Positions 9,228-17,889 of a stretch of DNA of 64,000 nucleotides are shown here, in pieces; within the stretch, counting starts at the first letter, position 1, and each line of letters starts with the position of its first letter. The translations under genes were made by a program, and so were the position numbers. The stretch is taken from the NCBI RefSeq assembly GCF_001316005.1, contig NZ_BBBJ01000006.1:103130-167129 (forward strand), given 5' to 3'. This stretch comes from Vulcanisaeta distributa JCM 11217. Its GTDB lineage: Archaea; Thermoproteota; Thermoprotei; Thermoproteales; Thermocladiaceae. The notes under the pieces are model-generated. The model saw nothing but the letters and a program-made list of their open reading frames with translations, searched no databases and was not told where the DNA came from.

Positions 9228-9704
9228 ATAAAGTAAAGAAATCATTTGATTTAAATAAAATAAAGCACGACTTTCTACCTTTCTACCGGTTCTACCAAGT
9301 TTCTCACTTACTCTAGTAACTAGTTAATTACGTATGCACGATTCACGCACAATTCAACCCCCCCTCACTTTCAGCCTCTAATAACCCCCCCACGTAGAGA
9401 CAGAAGTATAGGGGGGGTTAGTGCAGAGTTCAGTAGAATCAGCAGAAAAGTAGAATCCCGTAGTACACTTGGCAAAGTTTAAGCCACGGAGTCTCACGTG
9501 AATACCGTGAGCCCCCCCGTGTACTTTTCACATAATAATTAATGCCGAGTGTAGGTTAAGTAGTTAGCGTTTTGTTTTTCAAGGTGCCCAGTGACTTGAG
9601 CTGCTAGCTACTCAGCCCCCCCCTTAAGAAAGGTGGTTTACGCACTTTTGCACAGCCTGAGCAAAGCAAAGCTCCTAAATACTGGCTAAGCCTATTGGGC
9701 ATTG
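9228..9704. other. non-coding region, candidate replication origin
   Basis: About 475 bp without a credible gene directly after the replication operon. It starts AT-rich, then has three close copies of ttctacc (9272-9297), paired tagaatc repeats (9433-9456), an inverted CTCACG/CGTGAG pair near 9493-9511, and five G7/C7-C8 runs. Repeats next to a rep gene suggest an origin, but nothing here is diagnostic. Confidence 0.35.
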
Positions 9705-9971
9705 ATGAAAATCACGTGCGATGACATTAAGGAGTTCATGAACAAGTACGTGGAGGTTCAACTCAAGCAGTACAAGGAGAGTGTTTGGGGGGGTAGGCTC
9801 ATTGATTGTAACGGGCGATTCATAACGCTTGAGGACGCCCACAGGGGGGGATTGGGCGTTGGGCGAATGAGGAGGGTAATCATCAGGCTTGACTCGGTCA
9901 CGTACATCGCCGAGTACGAGGAGCCACCTGAGGAGGAGGCACTCATTAAGGCGGTTCGAGGACTGAGGTGA
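9705..9971 (+). CDS. Sm-fold protein, element copy 1
   Basis: The product is 88 residues. KYVEVQLKQYKESVWGGRLI and DCNGRFITLEDA match the Sm1 motif (G.L.D...N..L..A), and RRVIIRLDSVTYIAEYEE matches Sm2 (IR...V..I). It is clearly related to the protein at 12737-13027 (both begin with a C..DIK.FMNK.VEV pattern). The ATG at 9705 lies about 28 bp after a TATA-like cctaaatact, so it is probably leaderless. Sm-fold proteins bind U-rich RNA as rings; the partner here is unknown. Confidence 0.7.
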   Translation: MKITCDDIKEFMNKYVEVQLKQYKESVWGGRLIDCNGRFITLEDAHRGGLGVGRMRRVIIRLDSVTYIAEYEEPPEEEALIKAVRGLR

Positions 9972-10108
9972 ATCAGTGAGGTGCCTCTCATAAACTAGTT
10001 TCTATTAATATGTGTTAGAAGTGCTGGGTGAGGAGACGCACTCAGCCTGACGGGTGATGAGTGCACCCCTACCGATACTAATCAATGAGCCCAATGAAAA
10101 ACCACTGT

Positions 10109-10462
10109 TTACTGCCCAGCCCCAAGCATTGAGTCGAATCTATCCACGACACCCCTCCTAAGCTCCTCCTCAATCCACCTCAGCGCCTTCTCAGCGGCGC
10201 TCCTCAGTATCATGCATGAGGCTGGCTTAGAGGACTTGGCCCCAGCGAAGGCCACGCATATCCACCTAATGACCTCGGCAATGATTAGCTCGGGCCTCTC
10301 CGTGTCTATCGGCACTGTCCCATACTTGCGGATTGCGAACCTAACCACCCTCCTTATGGTCAGCGGTATAAAGCCACCCTTCACCGAGCTAATCTCATGC
10401 TGTAGGTAATCCCTAACCACGCGAATAGCCTCGAGCCTAAGGACCTCCCTGTCCCTTGGCAT
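10109..10462 (-). CDS. hypothetical helical element protein
   Basis: The product is about 117 residues starting MPRDREVLRLEAIRVVRDYL, mostly helical, with paired basic and acidic residues (ALRWIEEELRRGVVDRFDSM near the end). I recognise no family. ATG 10462 is favoured over an upstream GTG-class start because the gene then overlaps its upstream partner (10437-10598) by 26 bp, which fits a tight operon. Confidence 0.5.
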   Translation of the reverse strand: MPRDREVLRLEAIRVVRDYLQHEISSVKGGFIPLTIRRVVRFAIRKYGTVPIDTERPELIIAEVIRWICVAFAGAKSSKPASCMILRSAAEKALRWIEEELRRGVVDRFDSMLGAGQ

Positions 10463-10598
10463 GCCCACCACCCTCAAGCCCAACCTCAGCCACCGCCCTC
10501 TGGACAAGCCTCTCGAGTAGGGGTATCAAGGCGAGTGAGCCCTCCAACTCCGCGTTTTGAAAGCCCCCCCGCACAAGGGCCTCCCTAACACTGCCCAT
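10437..10598 (-). CDS. small hypothetical element protein
   Basis: The product is a 53-residue chain starting MGSVREALVRGGFQNAELEG. It contains a G7 run in frame. Its ATG lies two bases after the stop of 10601-11221 and it overlaps the downstream gene, so the three form one minus-strand operon. If the frame were joined to 10109-10462 the result would be one protein of about 155 residues, an alternative I cannot exclude. Confidence 0.4.
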   Translation of the reverse strand: MGSVREALVRGGFQNAELEGSLALIPLLERLVQRAVAEVGLEGGGHAKGQGGP

Positions 10599-10600
10599 CT

Positions 10601-11221
10601 TCAAGCCCCCCCAATGAATGCCCTCGCTACGTCGACTAACTTCTCAGCGTGCCTATTGATCACGGCCAAGTCAACAGCATCCCTTGACCCTTTGACATAC
10701 CTAACCAGGGCCTTGAACAGGTTAAGCACCTCACCCTCTGGCTGCGCCACCAGGCAATGCAGTAGGTAGGGCTCTGCGAAACCCCCCCTGAGCAGGACCT
10801 CACCGGCTTGCCTCAGTGCCTGGGGCCTCGCTGACCTAGCATCAACCTCATTAATCAATGCGTAGAGCCTGAGCGCGTCAGCCACGTCGTTCGTCTCAAA
10901 GTAAACCAGGTTAGCCCATGCCTTCCTCCTGCCCTCCCTGCCGAGCCTTTTCATGGCAACTACCCACTTGGCGCCGAAAAGCACCAGGCTGCCTGGCCCG
11001 CCTTTGACGGGTGGCGTGTAATCGGTCAAGCCGATGACTGGGGTGAAGCCGCGCCTGATGAGGCTCGTTGCATAAGCGATGCCAGGCAGGTAAACCACCT
11101 CATCAAGGGGGGGTTGATTTCCTGGCAGGTAGAACGGCGAATACATCCTCAGGAGCTCCTCTGCGTTTATTACCTCGTGCCTCACTGACTTTATGGGGGG
11201 TTTCCGTTCAATCCCAGGCAC
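10601..11221 (-). CDS. hypothetical element protein, ~206 aa
   Basis: The chain has a beta-rich N-terminal half (DEVVYLPGIAYATSLIRRGF, then VIGLTDYTPP) and a helical C-terminal half ending in AEKLVDVARAFIGGA. No motif is recognised. The start is uncertain: GTG 11221 is the first in frame, but a TATA-like aaataaataag near 11255 points to a GTG at about 11231 in another frame, which would join after a G6 run near 11195-11200. It is the first gene of the minus operon 10109-11221. Confidence 0.5.
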   Translation of the reverse strand: MPGIERKPPIKSVRHEVINAEELLRMYSPFYLPGNQPPLDEVVYLPGIAYATSLIRRGFTPVIGLTDYTPPVKGGPGSLVLFGAKWVVAMKRLGREGRRKAWANLVYFETNDVADALRLYALINEVDARSARPQALRQAGEVLLRGGFAEPYLLHCLVAQPEGEVLNLFKALVRYVKGSRDAVDLAVINRHAEKLVDVARAFIGGA

Positions 11222-11281
11222 TCCTCAATCACGTTATTAAGCCCGAATTGCTTATTTATTTGAGTGTCGACTCACCGAGAA

Positions 11282-11307
11282 AACCCCCCCTCGTGGAGGG
11301 GGGGGTT
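11282..11307. terminator. C7/G8 hairpin between divergent operons
   Basis: AACCCCCCCTC, gtg, then GAGGGGGGGGTT forms a near-perfect stem in the gap 11222-11424. The same C-run and G-run design occurs at 5264-5287. The rest of the gap holds another C7 and an AT-rich stretch. It may be a termination or DNA-structure element. Confidence 0.35.
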
Positions 11308-11424
11308 GGTTCCTACCCAATAGCCAGCCTGCCTCTTTCCCCCCCTATAATCAAAGTTTATTAAGTCATAATGAGGAGACGTGACTTGATTTTTAAGGTT
11401 GTGATCGATTAATTACTTCCCCCC

Positions 11425-12327
11425 CTAGGGCCTCGACTGCAGTATCTTGGTGACGAGGACGTCCCTAGCCACCGTGCTCGCCTTGCGGTAGCCAACCGTG
11501 TTTCTAACCCTGTCAGCAAACTCATCGCATATCATCGTTAGCGTGGGGGGGCCGAAGCCCAGGTTAATCGGTTCCCTACCCCCCCTCGAGCCACTGCATG
11601 TGGCTGTCTTATCAACGCACTTAACCCAGTTAATCCTGATCCCACTACACTCCTCAGCTACGTACTGACCAACCTCGCCCACGAGGGTTGCATTCCTCCT
11701 GATGTCCACGAAGACTTGGTTGAGTCCGGCTGCCGTGCCTATTACAATGCCTACGTAGCTTCTGAACGTGGTTAGTAGGCCCGTGAGTGTTTTCCAGATG
11801 CTGATGTCTCTGCTGCTTGCCCAGGCGCTTAGGTCGTCAAGGACAACGACTGGGTACTTGATCCCGCTTGGCTTGGCAGCCGCGATTAGGGCTATTAGTG
11901 AGTCCAGGTTGTTTATGAAGAGACCCTCATCAACGATTGCGTTGACACAGTCTTCAAGGGTCTCGAATGGCGGTGGCTCCCTACTGACCCAGTCGTACCT
12001 CCTCCAGAATTCCCTTGTCATGGGCCTGCAGGCGAAGAATAGGGCTGCCGTGGTCTTGCCAACCCCCTGCATGCTCGTTGAGAGTCTCCAAGGCACCAGG
12101 AGGGTGGTCCCAGTGAGTGCCCAATAGGTTATGTCCGGCCTCAACTCCTTAACGCTTTTGGACTTGGTTGTCGTGAGTAGTGGGTATGTCCAGGGAAAAG
12201 TCTCCAGCATGAAGGGTATTAGCCTGCCCGGCTCATTGGTCTTCTCATAAACAGCCCAAAGCCTGTGTAGGTTAACCGCCAGGTTGTAGCTGACGAGTGC
12301 TGTTATCCTTCCCCCCCAACCCATCAT
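11425..12327 (-). CDS. P-loop ATPase
   Basis: The product is 300 residues. Walker A is SMQGVGKTTAALFF near residues 88-101 and Walker B is YPVVVLDDLSAW near residue 165. Between them lies a helical region; after Walker B comes TLTGLLTTFRSYVGIVIGTA with a plausible sensor. The general plan fits AAA-type or packaging and partition ATPases of mobile elements; I cannot assign a subfamily. Cys residues cluster at ECSGIRINWVKCVDKTATCS. The start is ATGATG at 12327/12324. It is transcribed divergently from the Hfq-like gene. Confidence 0.65.
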   Translation of the reverse strand: MMGWGGRITALVSYNLAVNLHRLWAVYEKTNEPGRLIPFMLETFPWTYPLLTTTKSKSVKELRPDITYWALTGTTLLVPWRLSTSMQGVGKTTAALFFACRPMTREFWRRYDWVSREPPPFETLEDCVNAIVDEGLFINNLDSLIALIAAAKPSGIKYPVVVLDDLSAWASSRDISIWKTLTGLLTTFRSYVGIVIGTAAGLNQVFVDIRRNATLVGEVGQYVAEECSGIRINWVKCVDKTATCSGSRGGREPINLGFGPPTLTMICDEFADRVRNTVGYRKASTVARDVLVTKILQSRP

Positions 12328-12407
12328 GTACGCAGCGATTAAGCAGTTAAATGAGATTCGGCGCTTAGTTCGATACTCAAATAAGTTTTGGATTGCCTTA
12401 CTCGGTA

Positions 12408-12740
12408 ATGAGTGGTAAGATTACAATGGGTGGTAGGCCCGTCACAAACATTAGTCAGAAGGAGCTTCTTCAGAAGCTCGCCCAGAGGCAGGCCCAGGCT
12501 AAGCCCGGCGAGGATGGCAAGAAGGAGAAAAGGCGTGGCTATAGGGACTCGTTTGATGATGATTACCTGAATAGGACTATAGTCATTACGATGGATGATG
12601 GCAAGGCCGTGACTGGTCAATTGATTGCCTACACAAAGTTCTGGCTTAAGGTCGTAACGACTGACGGCAAGCTTGTTTATATCAATAAGGGTTATGTCAA
12701 GACAATCGAGCCTCAACCTGAGGCTGGTGGTCAGCAATGA
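12408..12740 (+). CDS. Hfq-like Sm-fold protein with charged N-terminal extension
   Basis: The product is 110 residues. Residues 1-50 are polar and basic (KELLQKLAQRQAQAKPGEDG, then KKEKRRG). The rest, DYLNRTIVITMDDGKAVTGQ, LIAYTKFWLKVVTTDGK, LVYINKGYVKTIEPQ, follows the Hfq fold: helix, G.K..G.I..YD.F.L, then an LVY-K--I-TI-P block at the place of the Hfq YKHA motif. ATG 12408 lies about 28 bp after a TATA-like actcaaataag. The stop overlaps the next Sm-fold gene by ATGA, so both are co-translated. Confidence 0.65.
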   Translation: MSGKITMGGRPVTNISQKELLQKLAQRQAQAKPGEDGKKEKRRGYRDSFDDDYLNRTIVITMDDGKAVTGQLIAYTKFWLKVVTTDGKLVYINKGYVKTIEPQPEAGGQQ

Positions 12741-13027
12741 GCTTCACGTGTGAGGACATCAAGGACTTCATGAATAAGCTCGTTGAGGTTCGGTTGAGAC
12801 GCTCGAGGTTCGGCATAATGGGCAGGCTCGTTGACTGCAACGAGAGATTCATAACGATTGTCAATGACGATCGCGAGTGCGAGGACGTCGACGTATGCAT
12901 GAGGAAGGCGCTCGTCAGGCTTGACGAGATCGCGTATATCGCCGAGCTCGCGAGAAACCACACCGTAGATGAGGATGAGCTGGACATGGACTTGCTAGAG
13001 GAAGTCGGTTCGATGCGTCCGCGATAA
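12737..13027 (+). CDS. Sm-fold protein, element copy 2
   Basis: The product is 96 residues. KLVEVRLRRSRFGIMGRLVD followed by CNERFITIVNDD is an Sm1-type segment and KALVRLDEIAYIAEL an Sm2-type segment. It is a paralogue of 9705-9971. The C-terminal tail is very acidic (DEDELDMDLLEEVG). It overlaps the Hfq-like gene by four bases, suggesting the two products act together, perhaps as mixed rings on RNA; that is inference. Confidence 0.7.
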   Translation: MSFTCEDIKDFMNKLVEVRLRRSRFGIMGRLVDCNERFITIVNDDRECEDVDVCMRKALVRLDEIAYIAELARNHTVDEDELDMDLLEEVGSMRPR

Positions 13028-13171
13028 TAGTTTGTGACAGATTGATTGTCGAGAGACTTAGAAAGCCTAAGGAGGGTTCTTTGTCGATGATGTTGAAAAT
13101 GCGGGTAACAAAAGTAAAGACTTAAGTGGAGCAAAGGGAGAGTGGGGGGGTGGTATGAAACCCCCCCCGTT

Positions 13172-15352
13172 ATGGGGGGGATTACGGTAGTAATCACGAC
13201 GGTCATGATCATCACCGCATTGGCTCTTGTTGTTCATGCTCAGTACGTGCCTCCGCCCTCTCCAAACATTGAGTTCGTTTACTGGTCTCTCTCCTTGAAT
13301 TCCACTGGTTATGCGGCTGTTGGAGCGAGTGGTTGCGTGCCTAGTCAGCAGTACAGCCTCTACGTATTCACGCAGAGCCAGTACAATGCGTGGTACTCCG
13401 GTCACGCTGTAAATGCCGTTTACGCATCAACAATTGGCAGTACGGGTTCGCAATTAGTCATTTTACCCGCTGGTGACTACGTCGTTGTTGTCTACCCAGC
13501 TCCAAGCAATTACGAGACATGCCTAGAGCTGAGGTACGAAACAAGCCCATTCGGCATGGGTATTTCCTCAGCACCGAGTACGCCAATAACGACAAACGCA
13601 GTCATGGGGGGGTTCTTCAACATAACATCAATCTCGGGCTACAGCCTATACGCGAGCGAGTACAACATCCCAAGCGGCGCAGTCTCGCTCCAACTCAACG
13701 CCTGGCTAGTCGTGAGGCTCGCCGACGGCTCAACCCAGTACTTCTGGCTACAAAACACCATGAGCCTCCTCACGCAGAGTAATGAGTTTAACCTAGTGGT
13801 TAATGTTTGGAACTACACGACATACCCATCAACACCGAGCAACATAGTTGGCGGGGGGGGCTCCATACAAAACTCGACGGAGGGCTACGCGTACATATAC
13901 ATGACGCAGAACATGACTTACTCACTGCCGTTCTCCGGCTACCTAGTCATTGCAGTGGAGCAGGCAGGCAGCAACACGGTGAATGTCGGCTTCGGCTACG
14001 TCATTATCCAGAGCGGGAGTTACGAGCCCCCCCCACAGGTTGTTTGGTACGACAACGCCACAATAACGTTCAACGAACCCATTGAGGGCGCGGGCATTGA
14101 AATAAGCAACCAACTCACGCCAAGTGATTTACCGCTTAATGCGGAGTTCGTATTTGGTGGCTACTCAAGCGGTGTCCCCCCCGCGGTGTTTAACTCCCTA
14201 AGTGCGGAGTTGGCGCTTGTTTATTGGAGTGGCACATCCTGGCTGCCCCCCCACCCAATGACTACAGCTTTGCACTTACCACAGCCGAGTCAGCGACTGA
14301 CCTACAGGTCAGCATGCCGGGCGCCTACGCAATTGTGAATGTGGGCACGCCGAACATCGGCTTGATCAACCCACAGCCGCAGATCCCGCTTTTGCCAATG
14401 ACCTACGTCGAATTAAGTAACCCGGTGACTGGGGGTTAGCAGTGCGTTCTACGTGACTCAGCCGTACACCGTGAATTGCACGTCAATAATCAACGCCGGT
14501 TATGGGGTTAGGTACGTACTAACTGGGTACTACGTGAACGGTGAATTCACGACAACCCCCCCGCCAGTCATTGAGCCGGGCAGTTGGTTCGCGACTTACG
14601 CGGTCTCCCCCCCAACCTACCAAGTGCAGTACCTGGTCAGCATAGCGAGCCCACTCCCAATCACGGTGAATGGGGGGGTGCAGACCACCAACTACACGGG
14701 GGGGTGGGTCAACGCAGGCTCAACACTGAGTATTGAGGCTGGCAGGGTTATGATGAGCAACGGAACAATGCTTGTGCCGGGAATCAGCAATGAATCAATC
14801 ACGGTGAATGCGCCAATGACCATGAGCATCACCTGGACACCATACTACCTAGTGAGCATTGCAAGCGTGCTGCCCATTTACGTGAATGGCAATGAGACCA
14901 CGAACTACGTTGGTTGGGTGGCTAGGGGGGGCTCAACACTCCTTATTGAGGCTAACAGCGTGGTCTTGAGTAACGGCACCATGTTCAAGCCGTCAATCAG
15001 TAACGAGACGATTACCGTGAACTCACCCACATCGCTGAGCATCACCTGGACCACGTACTACCTAGTCACTGTGAGCAGTAACTACCCAGTCATTGTTAAT
15101 GGCTCGTTAACGACGAGCTTCAGCGGTTACGTGAGGGCAGGCTCAAGCATTGGCATTGAGGCGAAGCCAATACCGGAGTACTGGGGGGGCTTAATCACAC
15201 TCCGGCCAAACGCCACAGAGCTAGCCCTAACCATAGACAAGCCAACCACTGTCACAATAACCTACACACCAAACTACACAAACCTAGTAATTTTAATCAT
15301 GGCGATTGCCGTAGCCACAGCAACAACACTACTCATTAAACGCAGGAAGTGA
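13172..15352 (+). CDS. large anchored surface protein with thermopsin-type repeats, two frame breaks
   Basis: The chain starts MGGITVVITTVMIITALALV with a signal peptide ending in VVHA and runs about 725 residues to a C-terminal membrane anchor (LVILIMAIAVATATTLLIKR, RK). The body is rich in Ser, Thr, Asn and Tyr with many N-glycosylation sequons. The frame breaks at the C7 run 14246-14252 (five or eight needed) and at the G5 run 14431-14435 (four or seven needed). The last third has three tandem ~71-residue repeats (YLVSIAS.LPI.VNG...ITW). It could be a virion spike, adhesin or S-layer-like protein. Confidence 0.7.
14632..15270 (+). repeat. three ~71-residue protein repeats
   Basis: Units at about 14632-14847, 14848-15057 and 15058-15270 share YLVSIAS.LPI.VNG, a G.V..GS.L.IEA block, and ITV..P....ITWT.Y. 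The first unit carries two extra G7-encoded Gly pairs. Such units follow the catalytic domain in thermopsin-type archaeal proteases; here no protease domain precedes them. Confidence 0.6.
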
Positions 15353-15526
15353 GCAACCGAAAACTAAACGAACCTATTAAATGAGTAAAGGCATGAGTGG
15401 GTCAGTAGTCATTAAACGGAAGGGGGGGCAGCATACATGGCTAAACAAATGACAAGTCCCGCCATCTAAAGATGGGGGGGGAGTAGAGGGATAATCATTA
15501 TATAAGGAAAAGCAGTTACTAGGCGC

Positions 15527-15723
15527 GTGGCGTGGAGGAAAACAATTGGGATTGTCCTGCTCGTGCTCGGCGCGCTCTCTGTAATCGGTGCGATTCAAAC
15601 CAGTCTAGAAATATTGTCGTTCGGCGTCATAAGCCCGGCGTGGTTGGGTTCATAGTCGGTGCTTGGTTACTACCGGCAATACTGCTTTACCTTGGGGGGG
15701 TTAGGTTCGTGAGGAGGAAGTGA
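15527..15723 (+). CDS. small two-TM membrane protein, one frame break
   Basis: From GTG 15527, about 28 bp after a TATA-like attatataagg, the chain reads VAWRKTIGIVLLVLGALSVI, then a second hydrophobic segment GFIVGAWLLPAILLYLGGVR and a basic RFVRRK end. The two parts lie in different frames, joined near 15645 by a one-base change. About 64 residues. Function unknown; the position after the surface protein suggests a small membrane partner. Confidence 0.5.
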
Positions 15724-15947
15724 GCTGCATGGGCAGGCTTAGAGGCCTAGTTTGGCTCTGGGCCAAGAGAATCACCGGTGCATTCCTCATAGCCTTCGCG
15801 GCAGCGAGCATCCTCAGCATCATCATAACCAGGGAATTGAGTGGGGTTGGGCTGGCGATCATCGCCATACTCATGCTTATTAAGTACGGCATCCGCCTAC
15901 TCAGGAGTAAGGAAAGCAATGGGGGGGAGGAAGAAAAGGCGGGTTGA
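15720..15947 (+). CDS. small two-TM membrane protein
   Basis: The product is about 75 residues with two hydrophobic helices (ITGAFLIAFAAASILSIII and VGLAIIAILMLIKYG) and a charged tail (LLRSKESNGGEEEKAG). The GTG at 15720 overlaps the preceding stop; ATG 15729 is an alternative start. It pairs with the gene before it. No family is recognised. Confidence 0.5.
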   Translation: MSCMGRLRGLVWLWAKRITGAFLIAFAAASILSIIITRELSGVGLAIIAILMLIKYGIRLLRSKESNGGEEEKAG

Positions 15948-16135
15948 TTTTGAGACTGCCCCCCCAGGGACGGGCGTCAAAATCAGAACCACCTTATTTC
16001 CTCCAGGAACCTCCCAATCGACGGCCTCGCTATTATAGCCCTGGAGCTCAGTGCCGGTGACGCCGCCGAAAATAACCCTATCCCTCCAGTACTCAATTGG
16101 TTAGTCGAAAACCATTGCAGGCGGAATTAACTGAA
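15948..16135 (-). other. possible gene remnant
   Basis: On the minus strand an open stretch reads WRDRVIFGGVTGTELQGYNS, then EAVDWEVPGGNKVVLILTPV. It looks like natural beta-rich protein but has no start codon and runs out inside the neighbouring gene. It may be the relic of a surface-protein segment. Confidence 0.25.
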
Positions 16136-16381
16136 TCAATGATTTATGTGAGTATCAAGCTCCCTCATGTACAGGTTAATTAAGTCCCTGAAGCTTGAGT
16201 TTAGGGTTACTACATCATCATGGACTGTGATTACGCCACTCTCCCTGAGCCTATCCAGGTATGCGTAGACGTTCTTACCGAATAGCCTCCTCAGTTCTTT
16301 GGTTTGAACGGTCTCCCTCCTAGCAATTAACACCAGGAGCACGTGCGTCAAGTTATACCCCCCCTGCCTACGCCTGGGCAT
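16136..16381 (-). CDS. winged-helix DNA-binding protein
   Basis: The product is 81 residues starting MPRRRQGGYNLTHVLLVLIA. The helix-turn-helix is TVQTKELRRLFGKNVYAYLD, followed by RLRESGVITVHDDVVTLNSS as recognition helix and wing. The family plan is a MarR/ArsR-like single domain. ATG 16381 lies about 25 bp downstream of a TATA-like cataaatacc (16400-16410). It is the only regulator between the structural-looking left half and the cargo half. Confidence 0.6.
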   Translation of the reverse strand: MPRRRQGGYNLTHVLLVLIARRETVQTKELRRLFGKNVYAYLDRLRESGVITVHDDVVTLNSSFRDLINLYMRELDTHINH

Positions 16382-16592
16382 CTGTGAAAGGCTGCAACTC
16401 GGTATTTATGACTAACTCTTATTAGCCATCATAGGTAGCGTAAAACATCGCTAGTTTATTTTATTTTGTCTGAAGACGTGGAGGGCTAACTAGTGTTAGG
16501 CACTCATCCAATCTGGCACCAGCAGTGGCGCAGGCAAAAACCATTTTATCTGAAGCACGGAGACCCACCGAGAAGCAATTCACTTGGTGCCA

Positions 16593-16653
16593 GGAGCCTT
16601 TTGTTTCACGAGTTGCCAAGCCCCTTGACGCTAAGCTGTGAAACAAAAGCTCC
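16593..16653. repeat. 16-bp inverted repeat
   Basis: GGAGCCTTTTGTTTCAC (16593-16609) pairs with GTGAAACAAAAGCTCC (16638-16653) with a single bulge and a 28-nt loop. The GTGAAACA/TGTTTCAC core is the same as in the stem at 5224-5259. It may be a recurring element-specific structure or a miniature transposon-like end. Confidence 0.5.
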
Positions 16654-16660
16654 CTAATTG

Positions 16661-16702
16661 ATTCACGGGAATCATTAAGTTCGATCTTAAAGATTGTGAA
16701 CA
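16661..16702 (-). repeat. coding relic, copy A
   Basis: It shares tgattcacgg-n3-tcattaagttc-n3-c-taaagattgtga with 17890-17931. On the minus strand the copies read FTIFKIELNDSRES and LTIFRAELNEGRES, and the differences are mostly conservative. This suggests two leftover pieces of one protein family rather than a regulatory repeat. Confidence 0.4.
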
Positions 16703-16926
16703 TGTTTTTGTTGTTAACGCGTTTTTCCGTAGGCGATTCATAAACTTTAATCCAAGTGGTGGTCATGATACGAGATACCCGGCATGTAATTGGAGGCGTT
16801 AATAACCTTGCCCAATTGCTAATATGCCACAGGTGGCGGACCGTTAATGAATTGCTAAGCTCATCATTTACAAAAGGGTCTATAGCGTTAAGCATTTAAA
16901 GTATGAGAATGGGGGGGTTCACCCAC

Positions 16927-16968
16927 CCCCCCACGGCGGCGGCAAATGAGGGCCGCCCGCGTGGGGGG
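16927..16968. repeat. very GC-rich stem-loop
   Basis: CCCCCCAC (16927-16934) pairs with GTGGGGGG (16961-16968), enclosing a second stem GGCGGC (16938-16943) with GCCGCC (16952-16957) around an aaatgagg loop. A G7 run (16911-16917) and a C8 run (16970-16977) flank it. The GC-rich block stands out in AT-rich non-coding sequence. Confidence 0.5.
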
Positions 16969-17126
16969 TCCCCCCCCACTGCCTGTTCATTATTTAGCTC
17001 ATAATACGTGCTTAAAAAGCTATCTCTTATGGATAGGTTGTTGAGTATTAGTCTCATGGTTCCGCCATTAATTCAATAAGTAATTAATAATTTTTTATTA
17101 TTGAGTGGGGGGGTTCGTGCATATTA

Positions 17127-17882
17127 ATGTGTTTAATGATTTTCATTGATGAGTCGGGGGGGAAGCCTAATGAGCTTGGGAGGGGGGGTCCTTTCGTCAT
17201 CGCCTCTGTGGCGATTGATGAATTAAGTGCTTGTGATGCTAGAAATAGGGTTAGGGAGTTCGTGGGTTCCGTTTCGCGGGGGGGGCTTGGCATTAGTATT
17301 AGTGAGATTCACGCGAGTGACTTAGTCGGTTACTCCAGTGAGTGGAGGAGGAAGAGGGTTGACATATCTAGGAGGGTTCAAGTCTTCAATGACTTTGCCC
17401 AATTGATTTCTGGCCTGAATATACTGTTGAATATAGTTGTTGTGAGGGCCTTGGGGAACGTGGTTGTGAGGAATCCAGGTGGTGTGATGAGGGTTGCAAT
17501 CACAAACCTTGTTGAGCGTGTGTTTATGTCGAAGCCGTGGTTCCCCCCCAATTGTTCCAGGGCGACTTTAATATTTGACTCCCAATCCCCCCCAAGGGAG
17601 AATAGCCGGGTTAAGATGGATGTTGGGTATGCCATTAGGAAATCCCGTGCCAAGCCAACGTTTAAGTTATCCGTGGTATTCAGGGATTCGAGGGATGAAC
17701 CTCTCATTCAAGTGGCTGATTACGTTGCGTATGTGGTGAGGAAGGTGTACATGGGGGGGCATACTCAATATAGGTCATTCAACTTCCAGCACGCATTTCA
17801 ACTGCTTGAGGGCAAGATAAGGAGGTGCCCAGGCAAAAACACGTACATGGGCTGCGGACTTAAGGAATGGGTCATAAAATGA
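17127..17882 (+). CDS. DUF3800 family protein
   Basis: The product is 251 residues. The N-terminal MIFIDESGG with a downstream PFVIASVAID is the hallmark of DUF3800, an RNase H-like-fold family. The C-terminal QVADYVAYVVRKVY with a preceding FRDSRDEPL supplies the remaining conserved acidic residues. Family members are frequent on mobile elements and beside defence genes, and are thought to be nucleases, without a settled role. It carries six G7/C7 runs, all in frame. It starts at ATG 17127, or 17136 for the shorter form. Confidence 0.75.
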   Translation: MCLMIFIDESGGKPNELGRGGPFVIASVAIDELSACDARNRVREFVGSVSRGGLGISISEIHASDLVGYSSEWRRKRVDISRRVQVFNDFAQLISGLNILLNIVVVRALGNVVVRNPGGVMRVAITNLVERVFMSKPWFPPNCSRATLIFDSQSPPRENSRVKMDVGYAIRKSRAKPTFKLSVVFRDSRDEPLIQVADYVAYVVRKVYMGGHTQYRSFNFQHAFQLLEGKIRRCPGKNTYMGCGLKEWVIK

Positions 17883-17889
17883 CCCGCTA

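Larger units (their letters stand above)
16382..17126. other. 745-bp region without an intact gene
   Basis: The region holds an unconvincing minus-strand open frame (16461-16895), two large inverted repeats (16593-16653 and 16927-16968, listed separately) and one copy of a short repeated coding relic (16661-16702). It is a likely junction between element modules. Confidence 0.5.

Noticed and set aside
16461..16895. A 144-residue minus-strand open frame
   Set aside because: Apart from a short repeated relic it has unnatural composition, no promoter and an inverted repeat inside it. I treat it as non-coding or decayed.
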